39,714 nucleotides of DNA, from the NCBI GenBank assembly GCA_021324295.1, contig JAJPJJ010000051.1:1-39714 (forward strand). Reading direction: 5' to 3'. Positions 26,832 to 35,952 of the stretch are shown in pieces (position 1 is the stretch's first letter; each line of letters starts with the position of its first letter). The DNA is from Bacillota bacterium (GTDB taxonomy: Bacteria; Sysuimicrobiota; Sysuimicrobiia; Sysuimicrobiales; Segetimicrobiaceae). Below the pieces are notes generated by a model. The model did not search any database, was not told the DNA's origin, and saw only the letters and a program-made list of their open reading frames with translations. Position numbers and translations under genes: made by a program.

Positions 26832-28235
26832 TCACCCGGCGACCGCGGTCAGCAGCACCGCGAGCCGGCTGGTATGGGGGCTCGTGTCGATCGGCTGGAC
26901 GCGCGTGATCCGGAACTGCGATGCGGCCAGCGCCGCGGCGTCCCGGCGCACCGCGCCCAGCGCCTGGCCCAGGTAGACCACTCGCCTCACCCCGCTCAGC
27001 CGGAGCCGGTGCGGCAGCTCTCGCGGCAACCCCGCGCCGCCCGGGTGCAGAAACGCCAGCCGCACCGCGCCCCACCGGCGGGCGACCTTCTCGAGGGCCT
27101 TAGCGGGATCGCGCGTGTAGAAAGCGCAGTTCTCGATCCGGTTGAGCCGCGCGTTGTCCCGGGCCGCATCGATCCACTCGGCGTCGGTCACGCCCGCGAC
27201 ACGGCCGGCCGCCAGCGCGAGCTGCAGCGAGTAGGCGCCGATCCCAGCGCCGGGCTCGAGGATCGTATCGTCGCGGCTCGGGTCGAGCGCGGCGAGGACG
27301 AGCTCGACGATCCCGGGGAACGCGCGCGCGTTCGAGGGGAACTGGGCAAGCAGCGGCACATGGTAGCGCACGCCCGCCGCCTCGTCCCGCACGTAGGGCC
27401 GGCCCCAGAGGAGCCGGGCGCGGCGGCCGCCGAGCAGGTGGCTGCGCCGCGGGACGCGGACCTCCAGGATGCCGACGAGCCCGGGGACGCGGTCGAGCAG
27501 CGCGCGCACGACCACCGCGCGGCCCGCGATCCCGAGCGGCGCCGCAAGGCACAGGCCGAGCAGCACCTCTCCGGTCGCCGCGCCGGTCCGGGCGACGAGG
27601 CCCCGCAGGATTCCGTGTCCGGGGGCCCGGCCCAACGTCCGCCGGTGGGCGTCCTCGCTCGCCGCCGCCCCGGCGGCGGCGCCGGATGCAATCGCGGGCG
27701 CGAGCGAGCCGAGGGCGGCCCGGACCGCCGCGAGCGCCGCGAGGTTGCCGGGCTGCTGCACCGGGCACGCCCGCACATCGACGATCCGCTCGCCGCCCCA
27801 CGTGAAGAACCCCACGACCGGGCGTCCCTCGCGCATGCTCATCGCCGCCTCGAGCCGCGTGCGGAACTCCCAGGGCGGCTCCCAGCCGACCGCGGGATCC
27901 ACGGGCGTGCCCGCGAGGCCCGCCTGCTCGAGCGTGTCGCGGACGAGCCGCGTCTTCTCGTCGAGCTGCGCCCGGTAGTCGAGGTGCTGCCACTGGCAAC
28001 CGCCACACCGTCCGAAGTGCGGGCACGGCGGGCGCGTGAGGCGGGCCGAGCTGCTCCGCAGGGCCACGAGGCGGCCGCGGAGGCGGCCGGGCGCCACGTC
28101 GACGAGCCGGATCGTCGCCTCGTCTCCCGGAGCGGCGTACGGCACGGCCACGGTGCGCCCGTCGACCGTCGCGAGCGCCTCCCCGTCCGGGCCCATCCGG
28201 TCGAACCGGGCCACGAGCCGCGTGCCGACCACCAT
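26832..28235 (-). CDS. TrmA/RlmD-family protein lacking catalytic Cys (putative degenerate RNA uridine methyltransferase)
   Basis: The 467-residue protein has the architecture of class I SAM-dependent tRNA/rRNA m5U methyltransferases. It has an N-terminal TRAM OB fold (residues 1-60), Fe-S ligands C71-x5-C77-x2-C80 (in CPHFGRCGGC) and C157 (DVRACPV), a linker, and a Rossmann domain with SAM motif LEPGAGIGAYSLQLA (326-340) and the C-terminal SPHTSRLAVL. Two catalytic motifs are absent: DPPR-x-G is replaced by LHPGGAG (396-402), and the SCNP loop with the nucleophilic Cys is replaced by YLGQAL (421-426). Methyl transfer by the usual covalent mechanism is therefore unlikely. ATG 28235 fits the TRAM start; a frame from TTG 28433 adds a Pro/Arg-rich stretch. 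The 184-bp gap to gatB holds nothing else clear. Confidence 0.82.
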   Translation of the reverse strand: MVVGTRLVARFDRMGPDGEALATVDGRTVAVPYAAPGDEATIRLVDVAPGRLRGRLVALRSSSARLTRPPCPHFGRCGGCQWQHLDYRAQLDEKTRLVRDTLEQAGLAGTPVDPAVGWEPPWEFRTRLEAAMSMREGRPVVGFFTWGGERIVDVRACPVQQPGNLAALAAVRAALGSLAPAIASGAAAGAAASEDAHRRTLGRAPGHGILRGLVARTGAATGEVLLGLCLAAPLGIAGRAVVVRALLDRVPGLVGILEVRVPRRSHLLGGRRARLLWGRPYVRDEAAGVRYHVPLLAQFPSNARAFPGIVELVLAALDPSRDDTILEPGAGIGAYSLQLALAAGRVAGVTDAEWIDAARDNARLNRIENCAFYTRDPAKALEKVARRWGAVRLAFLHPGGAGLPRELPHRLRLSGVRRVVYLGQALGAVRRDAAALAASQFRITRVQPIDTSPHTSRLAVLLTAVAG

Positions 28236-28419
28236 GCGGCCGCGCTCCTCCGGCGCGGGGCGGCGACGCCGCCGCGCCACGACGGGGGCCGGGCGGGCGG
28301 CAGCTCTCTCGCCCAGGTGGCGGTAGAAGCGGTCCTTCTCGAGACGCCCCGCGGGCTCGACCGCGCCCGACGGGTGGCCGGGCGGCGGAGCACCCGGAAC
28401 CGAAGGGTCGCGAGGGGGA

Positions 28420-29877
28420 TTATCCGGCCCCAAGTCGTTCTCGGAGGAGGCGGTTCACCAGGCCGGGGTTCGCCCGTCCCCGGGTCTTCTGCATCACCTG
28501 TCCCACCAGGAACGCGATGGCGCGACCCTTCCCGGCACGGACGTCCCCGGCCGCCGCCGGGTGGTCGGCGATCACCTCGTCGACCACCGCCCTGAGCTGC
28601 GCCTCGTCGCTGATCTGGACGAGGCCCCGCTCCCGCACGATCTCGCCGGCCCCCCGGCCGGTCCGGAGCATCTCCTCGAGCGCTTCCTTGGCCGACCGGC
28701 CGCTGAGGGTGCCGGCGTCGATCAGGGCCAGCAGCTCCGCCAGGGCCGCGGGCGCGAGCGGGGCCTCCTCGATCTCGAGGCCGGCGGCGTTCAGGTACGC
28801 GGCGACGTCGCCGAGGAGCCAGTTGCTCACGACCTTCGGCTGGGGGAAGTGGCGGACGGTCTCTTCGAAGAAATCCGCCATCGGCCGCGTCGCGGTCAGC
28901 AGCCCGGCGTCGTGCTCCGGGAGGCCGTAGGCCTCCACGTACCGGCGGCGCCGCGCCTCCGGCAGCTCGGGCAGGTCCGCGCGGATGCGCGCGATCCACG
29001 CCTCGTCGACGCGCAGCGGGACGAGGTCCGGTTCCGGGAAGTAGCGGTAATCCTGCGCCTCCTCCTTTTCGCGCGAGGCGAACGTGACCTGCCGGTGCTC
29101 GTCCCAGTGGCGGGTCTCCTGCACGACGGCCTCGCCGCGCGCGAGCAGCGCCGCCTGCCGCGCCTGCTCGAAGCGCAGCGCGCGCTCCACGGACCGCAGC
29201 GAGTTCATGTTCTTGACCTCGGTGCGGATGCCGTGGGCCGTGCCGGGGAGACGCAGCGAGAGGTTGGCGTCGCAGCGGAGCGTGCCCTCCTCCATCCGGC
29301 CGGTCGTCACGCCCGCGTACTGCAGGAGCACGCGCAGCCTGGCCAGGCACAGCCGGGCTTCCTCCGGCGACCGCAGGTCGGGCTCGGTCACCACTTCCAT
29401 GAGCGGCGTGCCGCAGCGGTTGTAGTCCACGAAGCTCCGTCCTTCGCCGTGCACGAGCTTGCCGGTGTCCTCCTCGAGGTGCACCCGGCGGATCCCGATC
29501 CGGTGGACCGTCTCGCCGACCTCGAAGACCAGCACGCCGGCGGTGGCGAGCGGCGGATGGTCCGCGTACTGGTACTGTGAGATCTGGTAGTTCTTCGGGA
29601 GGTCCGGGTAGTAGTAGTTCTTGCGGTGGAACTGGCTCTCGGGCTCGATTTGGCAGCCGAGGACGAGGGCGGCGCGGAGCCCGAGCTCGACGGCCCGGCG
29701 GTTGAGCACCGGCAGCGAGCCGGGGAGCCCCAGGCACACCGGGCAGGTCAGGGTATTGGGCGGCGCCGCGAACGCCACGGCGCAGCCGCAGAACATCTTC
29801 GTCGCGGTGCTGAGCTGGACGTGCACCTCGAGGCCGATGACGGTCTCGAATCTCGCCGCCGTGTCAGCGATCGTCAT
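28420..29877 (-). CDS. gatB: aspartyl/glutamyl-tRNA amidotransferase subunit B (GatB)
   Basis: The kinase subunit of GatCAB, which activates the side chain of Glu on Glu-tRNA(Gln), or Asp on Asp-tRNA(Asn), before amidation. The 485-residue protein opens with FETVIGLEVHVQL. Zinc-type cysteines are in MFCGCAV and CPVCLGLPG, and YYYPDLPKNYQISQY is a family signature. The C-terminal helical and tail domains (about residues 290-485, ending in MQKTRGRANP) bind tRNA. ATG 29877 has GGAG nearby. It is separated from gatA by 121 bp containing a strong hairpin. Confidence 0.96.
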   Translation of the reverse strand: MTIADTAARFETVIGLEVHVQLSTATKMFCGCAVAFAAPPNTLTCPVCLGLPGSLPVLNRRAVELGLRAALVLGCQIEPESQFHRKNYYYPDLPKNYQISQYQYADHPPLATAGVLVFEVGETVHRIGIRRVHLEEDTGKLVHGEGRSFVDYNRCGTPLMEVVTEPDLRSPEEARLCLARLRVLLQYAGVTTGRMEEGTLRCDANLSLRLPGTAHGIRTEVKNMNSLRSVERALRFEQARQAALLARGEAVVQETRHWDEHRQVTFASREKEEAQDYRYFPEPDLVPLRVDEAWIARIRADLPELPEARRRRYVEAYGLPEHDAGLLTATRPMADFFEETVRHFPQPKVVSNWLLGDVAAYLNAAGLEIEEAPLAPAALAELLALIDAGTLSGRSAKEALEEMLRTGRGAGEIVRERGLVQISDEAQLRAVVDEVIADHPAAAGDVRAGKGRAIAFLVGQVMQKTRGRANPGLVNRLLRERLGAG

Positions 29878-29960
29878 GGCTCCGGTCGCACCCGCCTTCT
29901 CCGCGCCTGGCCGGCGACGCCGGGGGCCGCGCCTCTGCGGGGATTCGCGAGGCCGCGCCG

Positions 29961-29987
29961 GCTCGCCTCCCGGCCCGGGAGGCGAGC
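29961..29987 (-). other. 12-bp perfect hairpin between gatA and gatB
   Basis: GCTCGCCTCCCG and CGGGAGGCGAGC around a 3-nt loop, starting 11 nt after the gatA stop. No T tract follows, so it may be an mRNA 3'-end stabiliser or partial terminator rather than a full intrinsic terminator. Confidence 0.6.
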
Positions 29988-29998
29988 GGCCGGGCCGG

Positions 29999-31474
29999 TC
30001 AGCGCGCCGCGGACGCCACGGGCGGGCGGGCCGCGTGGAAGTCGGTGGCCCGCTCGAGCGCGTACGCGATATTGAGCACCGTGCCTTCGTCGAACGGGCG
30101 CCCGATGACCTGCAGACCGACCGGAAGGCCGCCCGCGAACCCGCACGGGACGGAGATCCCGGGCACGCCCGCCAGGTTCACCGGCACCGTGAAGACGTCG
30201 GCCAGGTACATCTGCAGCGGGTCCTGCGTCCGCTCGCCGAGCCGGAACGCCGTGGTCGGCGCCACGGGGCCGAGCAGCGCGTCGAACTTCGCAAATGCCG
30301 CCTCGAAGTCGCGGCGGATCAGCGTTCGGACCCGCTGGGCGCGCAGGTAGAAGGCGTCGTAGTAGCCCGCGGACAGCGCGTACGTCCCCAGCATGATGCG
30401 CCGCTTCACCTCCGGGCCGAACCCCTCCCGGCGGGTGCGCGCGTACATCGTGTAGAGATCGTCCGCGCGGGCGGTGCGGTGCCCGTAGTGGACGCCGGCG
30501 TACCGGGCGAGGTTGCTGCTCGCCTCGGCGGGCGCGACGAGATAGTAGGCGGGAAGCGCGTACGGCGCGTGGGGCAGCGAGACCTCCTCGCAGACCGCGC
30601 CGAGGCCGCGCAGCGTCTGCACCGCCTCCCGCACGGCCGCGGCGACGCCGCCGTCCGTGCCCTCGGAGAGGAACTCGCGCACGATGCCCAACCGCAGCCC
30701 CTTGACCTCGCCCGCGAGCTGCTCGTCGTAGGGGGGGACCTCGATCTCCGCCGAGGTCGAGTCCGCGGGATCGCGGCCGGCGATGACCCGCAGCGCGAGC
30801 GCCGCGTCCCGCACGTCGCGGGCGAACGGCCCGATCTGGTCGAGCGAGGACGCGAACGCGATCAGGCCATAGCGGGACACCCGCCCATAGGTCGGCTTGA
30901 GGCCGACGACGCCGCAGAACGCCGCCGGCTCGCGGATGCTCCCGCCCGTATCGCTGCCGAGCGCGAGCGTCGCCTCCCCGGCGGCGACGGCGGCGGCCGA
31001 GCCCCCGCTGCTGCCGCCCGGCACCCGGTCCAGGTCCCACGGATTGCGGGTCGGGCCGAACGCCGAGTTCTCGGTGCTGCTGCCCATCGCGAACTCGTCG
31101 CAGTTCGTCTTCCCCACCAGGATCGCGCCGGCGCGGCGGAGGCGCGCGACGACCGTCGCGTCGTAGGGCGGCCGGAACCCGTCGAGGATCCGCGACCCGG
31201 CGGTGGTGGGCCACCCGCGCGTGCAGATGTTGTCCTTGAGCGCGACCGGGACGCCGGCCAGCGGCGGGGCATCCTCGCGGTGCGCGCGCGATTCCCACCG
31301 GGCCGCCTGCGCGACGACGGCGTCGGCGTCCCAGAAGAGGTAGGCGTGGATCCGATGCTCGAGCGCCTCGAGGCGGTCGAGCACCGCCCGGGCCGCCTCG
31401 CGCGGGGAGGCCGCTTTGCGGCGGTAGAGCGCGCGCAGCTCCCACGCGGGCCGGTCGGCGAGGGACGCGGGCAC
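29999..31474 (-). CDS. gatA: aspartyl/glutamyl-tRNA amidotransferase subunit A (GatA)
   Basis: The amidase subunit of GatCAB: it releases ammonia from Gln or Asn and passes it to GatB. The 491-residue protein has the Ser-cis-Ser-Lys triad at K80 (VALKDN), S155 (GGSSGGSA) and S179 (SDTGGSIRE). The substrate-binding region includes [23 protein letters not shown] 31474 follows AGGGA, and gatC ends 5 nt upstream. Together with GatB and GatC it implies that the organism makes Gln-tRNA and/or Asn-tRNA indirectly. Confidence 0.96.
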   Translation of the reverse strand: MPASLADRPAWELRALYRRKAASPREAARAVLDRLEALEHRIHAYLFWDADAVVAQAARWESRAHREDAPPLAGVPVALKDNICTRGWPTTAGSRILDGFRPPYDATVVARLRRAGAILVGKTNCDEFAMGSSTENSAFGPTRNPWDLDRVPGGSSGGSAAAVAAGEATLALGSDTGGSIREPAAFCGVVGLKPTYGRVSRYGLIAFASSLDQIGPFARDVRDAALALRVIAGRDPADSTSAEIEVPPYDEQLAGEVKGLRLGIVREFLSEGTDGGVAAAVREAVQTLRGLGAVCEEVSLPHAPYALPAYYLVAPAEASSNLARYAGVHYGHRTARADDLYTMYARTRREGFGPEVKRRIMLGTYALSAGYYDAFYLRAQRVRTLIRRDFEAAFAKFDALLGPVAPTTAFRLGERTQDPLQMYLADVFTVPVNLAGVPGISVPCGFAGGLPVGLQVIGRPFDEGTVLNIAYALERATDFHAARPPVASAAR

Positions 31475-31479
31475 GGTCC

Positions 31480-31770
31480 CTACTCGGCCTCGATCACGGG
31501 CGGCACGACGACGTACCCGTCCTCGGCCTCCGGCGCGTTCCCCAGGGCGTCCTCCCGTGCGAGCGAGGGCTGCGCGACGTCGTCCCGCAGCACGTTGGCC
31601 ACCGGCAGCACGTGGGACGTGGCCGGGACGTCGGTCAGGTCCAGCGCGTCGAGCCGGCGGAAGTGCTCCAGGATGCTGCCGAGCTGGGCGCGAAACAGCT
31701 CCCGCTCCTCCGGCGACAGCTCGAGCCGGCCGAGCCGGGCGACGTGATCGACGATCCGGTCATCGATCAT
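31480..31770 (-). CDS. gatC: aspartyl/glutamyl-tRNA amidotransferase subunit C (GatC)
   Basis: The small scaffold subunit that clasps GatA and GatB. The 96-residue protein starts with [20 protein letters not shown], has the mid-region [17 protein letters not shown], then the [34 protein letters not shown] ending spread over the last 35 residues. ATG 31770 has no strong ribosome site. It is the first gene of gatCAB and lies 37 bp after the second binding-protein gene, with no terminator visible, so read-through from the ABC genes is possible. Confidence 0.94.
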   Translation of the reverse strand: MIDDRIVDHVARLGRLELSPEERELFRAQLGSILEHFRRLDALDLTDVPATSHVLPVANVLRDDVAQPSLAREDALGNAPEAEDGYVVVPPVIEAE

Positions 31771-31807
31771 CGGGTGCGGCCCCCGCCCTCCATCGTCGCA
31801 ACGTCCC

Positions 31808-33583
31808 CTATCCCTTGTAGATCGTGTAGTAGTACTGGCCCGGAAAGATCGGGTTGTAGTACCATCCGTGCACCCAGGAGCGCATCGTGTAGTAGGTCAC
31901 GGGCTGGACGAGGAACAGGTACGGCACGTCGTTGTAGGCGATCATCGAGAGCTGGCGGTACAGCCCCTTGCGCTGCGCCGGGTCGGGCGTGCTGACCGCC
32001 TGCTCGATCAGCCGGTCGGCCTCCGGGTTCCGGTAGCCGCCGCGCACCGGGAAGTAGCCGTTGGCGGCCAGGAACGGCTGCGCGAAGTCGTGCGGGTCCG
32101 GGTAGTCGGCGAACCACCCGAGGAAGTACATCGTCCCCTTGTGGGCGAACAGCAGGCTGTTGAGGCTGCTCGCCGGGACCGGCCGCGCGTCGATCTGGAA
32201 CTTCGGGTTGAGCGCGCCCACCGAGTCCTTCACGATCTGGGCGCCGACCTGCCGCGCCGTGTTGCCGGCCGTAAACGGGATCGTGAACTTGAACCCCGTC
32301 GTCCAGACCCGGCCGCCGTGCGCCTCCTTGAACTCGGCGATCGCGCGGTCCCGGTTCGTCGTGTAGATCGGCACGCTCGCGTCGTACCCGAGCAGGCCCT
32401 GCGGGATCACCCCGTGCGGGCGGACTCCCTTCCCCGCGTACGCGCCGCTCAGGTTGGCGGCGTAGTCGAACGCGTAGGCAAATCCGCGCCGGACGTGGAT
32501 GTCGGCGAAGAAGTCCGGGGGGATCCCGTTCCCGTCGAGCTTGCCGCTCCCGACGTCCGGGTTGCCCTCGGTGTTGATCCGGTAGTTGAACTGCAGCGTC
32601 TGGAGGGCGATCTGCGGCAGGTTGTCCTGCATGACCGTCCCCGGGATGCCGCGCAGCTGCGACTGCTGGTTGAGCGACGCGACGATGAGGTCCGCGTCGC
32701 CCTGCTGGAGCTGCAGCCGCCGGGTCGCGAACTCGGAGACCGACCGGATCACGACGCGGGCGAGGCGCGCGGGCTTGCGCCAGTAGTTGTCGTTGCGGAC
32801 GAGCACGATCTGCTTGGCCTGCCGGTCCCACTCCTGCAGCTTGAACGGCCCGGTCCCGTCCATGTGATCGAACTGGTAGCGGTCCTCGGTCTTGGGGTTG
32901 TTGTACCGCTGCCACGTGGTGGGGCTCCCGTCCCAGTCGCCGTGCGCCGCCGCCCACTTCCGCGGCATCACGGCGGTCCAGGCGGCGACGATCGTCAGGA
33001 ACGGCGCGAACGGCTTCTTGAGCCGGAACACGACCGCGTTGCCCTGCGCGCTCACGGCCCGCGCCACGTCCGCCCACCGCACCTGGATCTTGCCGTGCTC
33101 GTCCCGCGTGCTGTCCACGCCGAGCAGCGGCGAGAGCAGCAGCCACGCCGGGCCGCCGGCCTGATCCTGCAGGAGGAACCGCCGGACGGAGTACACCACG
33201 TCGTCGACGGTCATCACGGACCCGTCGTGGAAGTGCACGCCCTGGCGGATCGGGAACGTGTAGGTCAGCCCGTCCCTGCTGATCAGGCCGTTCCGCAGGC
33301 TCGGCACCTGGGTCGCCAGCATCGGCTCGTAGCGGTCGAGCGCGGAGCCGGCGTACATGATCAGGGTCTCGTAGACGTTGGGCCAGATCGGCTCGTACGA
33401 GTAGATATCGTACGCGAGCGCCGGGTCGAGGCTGGAGACGTCACCGAACTGCAGCTCGACGAGCGTGTCCGGGTTCCGGACGGCCTCGGTGGCGCCGCGG
33501 GCCGTGACCGTGCCGAGCGAGGCGACGACGACCGCGGCCAGCGCGAGCGCAGCGACCCGATACCACCCCACGGCGGTCCTCAT
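31808..33583 (-). CDS. ABC transporter solute-binding protein family 5, copy 1
   Basis: The 591-residue oligopeptide/dipeptide-type receptor has a signal peptide (hydrophobic residues about 10-25, likely cut after ARGA). Family features: LVELQFGDVSSLDPALAYD at the mature N-terminus, YTFPIRQGVHFHDGS, MDGTGPFKLQEWDR, NDNYWRKPARL, and the C-terminal NDVPYLFLVQPVTYY. It is closely similar along its whole length to the copy at 35953-37713, including a 54-bp stretch of identical DNA. GGAGGGAGGAG precedes ATG 33583. It lies downstream of the permease genes after a 325-bp gap, so it may be a second receptor for the same channel. The ligand is unknown. Confidence 0.93.
   Translation of the reverse strand: MRTAVGWYRVAALALAAVVVASLGTVTARGATEAVRNPDTLVELQFGDVSSLDPALAYDIYSYEPIWPNVYETLIMYAGSALDRYEPMLATQVPSLRNGLISRDGLTYTFPIRQGVHFHDGSVMTVDDVVYSVRRFLLQDQAGGPAWLLLSPLLGVDSTRDEHGKIQVRWADVARAVSAQGNAVVFRLKKPFAPFLTIVAAWTAVMPRKWAAAHGDWDGSPTTWQRYNNPKTEDRYQFDHMDGTGPFKLQEWDRQAKQIVLVRNDNYWRKPARLARVVIRSVSEFATRRLQLQQGDADLIVASLNQQSQLRGIPGTVMQDNLPQIALQTLQFNYRINTEGNPDVGSGKLDGNGIPPDFFADIHVRRGFAYAFDYAANLSGAYAGKGVRPHGVIPQGLLGYDASVPIYTTNRDRAIAEFKEAHGGRVWTTGFKFTIPFTAGNTARQVGAQIVKDSVGALNPKFQIDARPVPASSLNSLLFAHKGTMYFLGWFADYPDPHDFAQPFLAANGYFPVRGGYRNPEADRLIEQAVSTPDPAQRKGLYRQLSMIAYNDVPYLFLVQPVTYYTMRSWVHGWYYNPIFPGQYYYTIYKG
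32891..32944. repeat. 54-bp identical segment shared by the two binding-protein genes, copy 1
   Basis: Identical base for base to 37036-37089, inside the paralogous coding regions (around YNNPK back to AHGDWDG). Identity at every third codon position suggests recent duplication or gene conversion. Nearby blocks (for example around 32760-32790 and 36905-36935) are almost identical too. Confidence 0.85.
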
Positions 33584-33908
33584 GCTCCTCCCTCCCTATC
33601 TCCTTTCTCCTTGACGCGGCACCCGCGTCCCAGCGGGGTGCGCTACTCCTCCGTATCGCGACTCCGGCGATGGACAGGGCCGGGGCCAAACCCGCCCTCC
33701 GCTCCCAGCCGACGCGACCCGCTTCAGTGTGACGCGGCGGCCGGCCAACGGTGCCGCGCGGAATGTCCGCTCCGGGCAGATCCCCGTCCCCCTTCCTCCG
33801 CGGTCGCTCCCCGAAGCGTGCGGCGTGATCGAGGAAGACCTGGACCGGAAGCGAAGGACAGACCCCCACGCCTTACCGTATCCGCCACGACGCTGCCGCC
33901 GGGCCGCA
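33584..33908 (-). other. 325-bp gap before binding-protein copy 1
   Basis: No gene seen. It contains copy B of the 25-bp intergenic repeat and a modest hairpin (33619-33641, GCACCCGC with GCGGGGTGC, one bulged G) close upstream of the ribosome site. I could not identify a convincing -10/-35 pair, though a promoter for the second receptor gene is plausible given the length. Confidence 0.4.
33766..33790. repeat. intergenic 25-bp repeat, copy B
   Basis: Matches 10022-10046 at 24 of 25 bases, in the same orientation relative to the window. Both copies lie in gaps between minus-strand genes. Confidence 0.55.
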
Positions 33909-34874
33909 CTATCGGCTGCCCTGCAGGCGCGGGTCGAAGATGTCGCGGAACGCATCCCCCAGCAGGTTCCACCCCAGGACGAACAGGAAGATCGCGGCCC
34001 CCGGCACGACCAGCGTGTACCAGTACGTGAACGGGTCCCCGGCTGTCCCGGTGATCCAGTTGTGCGACAGGTTGATGAGCTGGCCCCAGTCGGCGTAGCC
34101 GGGCGGCACGCCCAGCCCCAGGAACGAGAGCGCGGCGAACGTGATCACGATGTTGCCCATGTTGAGCGAGGCCAGGATCAGGATCGGGTAGACGGTGTTG
34201 GGGATCACGTGGCGGAGGATGACCCAGAAGTCCCCGGCGCCCAGCGCGCGGGCGGCCTGGACGTACTCCATGTCCCGCACGCGCAGGAACTCGCCCCGCA
34301 GGAGGCGCGTGTAGGTGGGCCACTCGACCGCCGCGATCGCGATCACGAGGTTGCGCACGCTCGGGCCGAGCACGGCGACGATGACGACCGCCAGGATCAG
34401 CCCGGGGAACGCGAGGACGATGTCGGTGACCCGCATCACGATCTCGTCCACGCGGCCGCCGTAGTACCCGCTCAGGCTGCCCAGGACGAGCGCGATCGCC
34501 ACCGCCGTCGCGATGACGGTGAGCGCCACGACGAACGCGGTCCGCGCCCCCCAGATGACGCCGTAGTAGAGATCGAACTGCTGCTCGGTCGTCCCGAGCG
34601 GGTGCCCCGGCCCGGGCGGCCGGGGGTCGCTCGCGTACCCGGAGTGGGGGATCAGGTACGGGTTCCTCTCGGTCGGGTGCGCGAGGACCGGTGCCAGGAC
34701 CGCGAGCGCGACGAAGAACAGGATGATCGCGGCCCCGAGCACGGAGAGCGGGTTGCGCTGGAAGCGCCGGACCGTCCGGTGCCACGGCCGCTCCCCCGCG
34801 CGCGGGCGCACCGGCGAGCCGGGCAGCGGGAGCGCAGGGGTGGCGGGCGAGGGGGGGGTGCGGACCGCGCTCAT
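33909..34874 (-). CDS. oligopeptide-type ABC permease (DppC/OppC-like)
   Basis: The 321-residue membrane subunit has a Pro-rich cytoplasmic N-terminus (residues 1-30), the OppC-type opening RTVRRFQRNPLSVLGAAI (34-51 region) and about six membrane segments. The EAA loop, YVQAARALGAGDFWVILRHVIPN, contacts the ATPases. ATG 34874 overlaps the DppB-like stop (ATGA). The C-terminus, GWNLLGDAFRDIFDPRL, is typical of the family. Confidence 0.94.
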   Translation of the reverse strand: MSAVRTPPSPATPALPLPGSPVRPRAGERPWHRTVRRFQRNPLSVLGAAIILFFVALAVLAPVLAHPTERNPYLIPHSGYASDPRPPGPGHPLGTTEQQFDLYYGVIWGARTAFVVALTVIATAVAIALVLGSLSGYYGGRVDEIVMRVTDIVLAFPGLILAVVIVAVLGPSVRNLVIAIAAVEWPTYTRLLRGEFLRVRDMEYVQAARALGAGDFWVILRHVIPNTVYPILILASLNMGNIVITFAALSFLGLGVPPGYADWGQLINLSHNWITGTAGDPFTYWYTLVVPGAAIFLFVLGWNLLGDAFRDIFDPRLQGSR

Positions 34875-35896
34875 TGCAGCCGGATCCGGGGATCGACGAC
34901 GGCGTAGAGGACGTCCGCGCAGAGGTTCCCCAGGACGAGCAGGCCGGCGAAGATGAGCGCGAACCCCGTGACCGCCGGGATGTCGAGCTGCTGGCTCGCC
35001 CCCACGCCCCAGCGGCCGATCCCCGGATAGTTGAAGACGCTCTCCGTGATCACGACCCCGCTGAGCAGGCCGATGAACAGCAGGCTCGCCAGCGTGATCA
35101 CCGGGATGAGGGCGTTGCGGCGCGCGTGCCGGTCCACGACGATGCGCCGGGGGAGGCCCTTGGCCTGGGCGGTGCGCACGTAGTCCGCCCGCAGCGTCTC
35201 CAGCATCGAGGAGCGTGTGATCCGCACCAGGACCGCGACGAGGTAGTACGTGAGGGTCGCGACCGGGAGCACGAGATGCCGGACCGCGTCCCAGAAGATC
35301 CACCCCTGCCCGTTTAGCAGGGCATCGACGGTCATGAGGCCGGTGTACACGTGGAACTTCCCGCTGCGCACGTACAGGTCCGCGTCGAGCGAGAGCCGCC
35401 CCGGCGGGAACCATCCGAAGTGCCCGTAGAACACCATCAGCAGCAGGAGCGCCCACACGAACGTCGGCAGCGACGCGCCGCTGATCGACGTGACGCGGCT
35501 CAGGTGGTCGATGAGCTTGTCCTTGTTGACCGCCGAGGCCGTGCCGAGCCAGATCCCGAGCGCCAGGATGCACAGGAACGCGTACATCGCGAGCTCGAGC
35601 GTGGCCGGGAAGAAGCCGCGGATCGCATCCGCGACCGGCTCCCGCGCGGTCTCGCTCCACCCGAGGTCGCCGTGCAGGACCTGGCGCAGCCAGTCCCCGT
35701 ACTGCACGTACACCGGCTGGTCGAGGTGGTACTTCCGGATGATGTCGGGCAGCGCGTTGAGCTGCTTGGGGTCGGTGATGTAGAGGCTGGCCCGCATCGC
35801 GGGCGTCAGGAACTGCAGCAGCGCGAAGATGAGGGCCGTGACGCCCAGGGCAACGAGCGGGAGCAGCAGGAGTCGTCGGACGATGAAGGCGATCAT
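34871..35896 (-). CDS. oligopeptide-type ABC permease (DppB/OppB-like)
   Basis: The 341-residue membrane subunit opens with MIAFIVRRLLLLPLVALGV, typical of DppB, and has about six membrane segments. The EAA loop is visible in DYVRTAQAKGLPRRIVV, and VVITESVFNYPGIGRW is a family motif. ATG 35896 is chosen over an in-frame upstream codon at 36022 that would run through the binding-protein gene. The ribosome site is weak and lies against a very stable hairpin, which may limit its translation relative to the binding protein. Confidence 0.94.
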   Translation of the reverse strand: MIAFIVRRLLLLPLVALGVTALIFALLQFLTPAMRASLYITDPKQLNALPDIIRKYHLDQPVYVQYGDWLRQVLHGDLGWSETAREPVADAIRGFFPATLELAMYAFLCILALGIWLGTASAVNKDKLIDHLSRVTSISGASLPTFVWALLLLMVFYGHFGWFPPGRLSLDADLYVRSGKFHVYTGLMTVDALLNGQGWIFWDAVRHLVLPVATLTYYLVAVLVRITRSSMLETLRADYVRTAQAKGLPRRIVVDRHARRNALIPVITLASLLFIGLLSGVVITESVFNYPGIGRWGVGASQQLDIPAVTGFALIFAGLLVLGNLCADVLYAVVDPRIRLQ

Positions 35897-35903
35897 GGTC
35901 GCC

Positions 35904-35938
35904 GCGGGCCGGCCCGTCCCGGGGACGGGCCGGCCCGC
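35904..35938 (-). other. 16-bp perfect hairpin between binding protein and permease genes
   Basis: GCGGGCCGGCCCGTCC and GGACGGGCCGGCCCGC around a 3-nt loop, filling most of the 56-bp gap. It begins 14 nt after the binding-protein stop and ends 7 nt before the DppB-like ATG. No T tract follows. Such hairpins typically stabilise the upstream message and let more receptor than permease be made. Confidence 0.8.
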
Positions 35939-35952
35939 CGCTACAGGGTTCG

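Noticed and set aside
28236-28433. TTG-initiated 66-residue extension of the TrmA-like protein
   Set aside because: The added residues are Pro/Arg-rich without a domain, whereas ATG 28235 starts exactly at the TRAM fold. It overlaps the gatB end, so coupling cannot be fully excluded.
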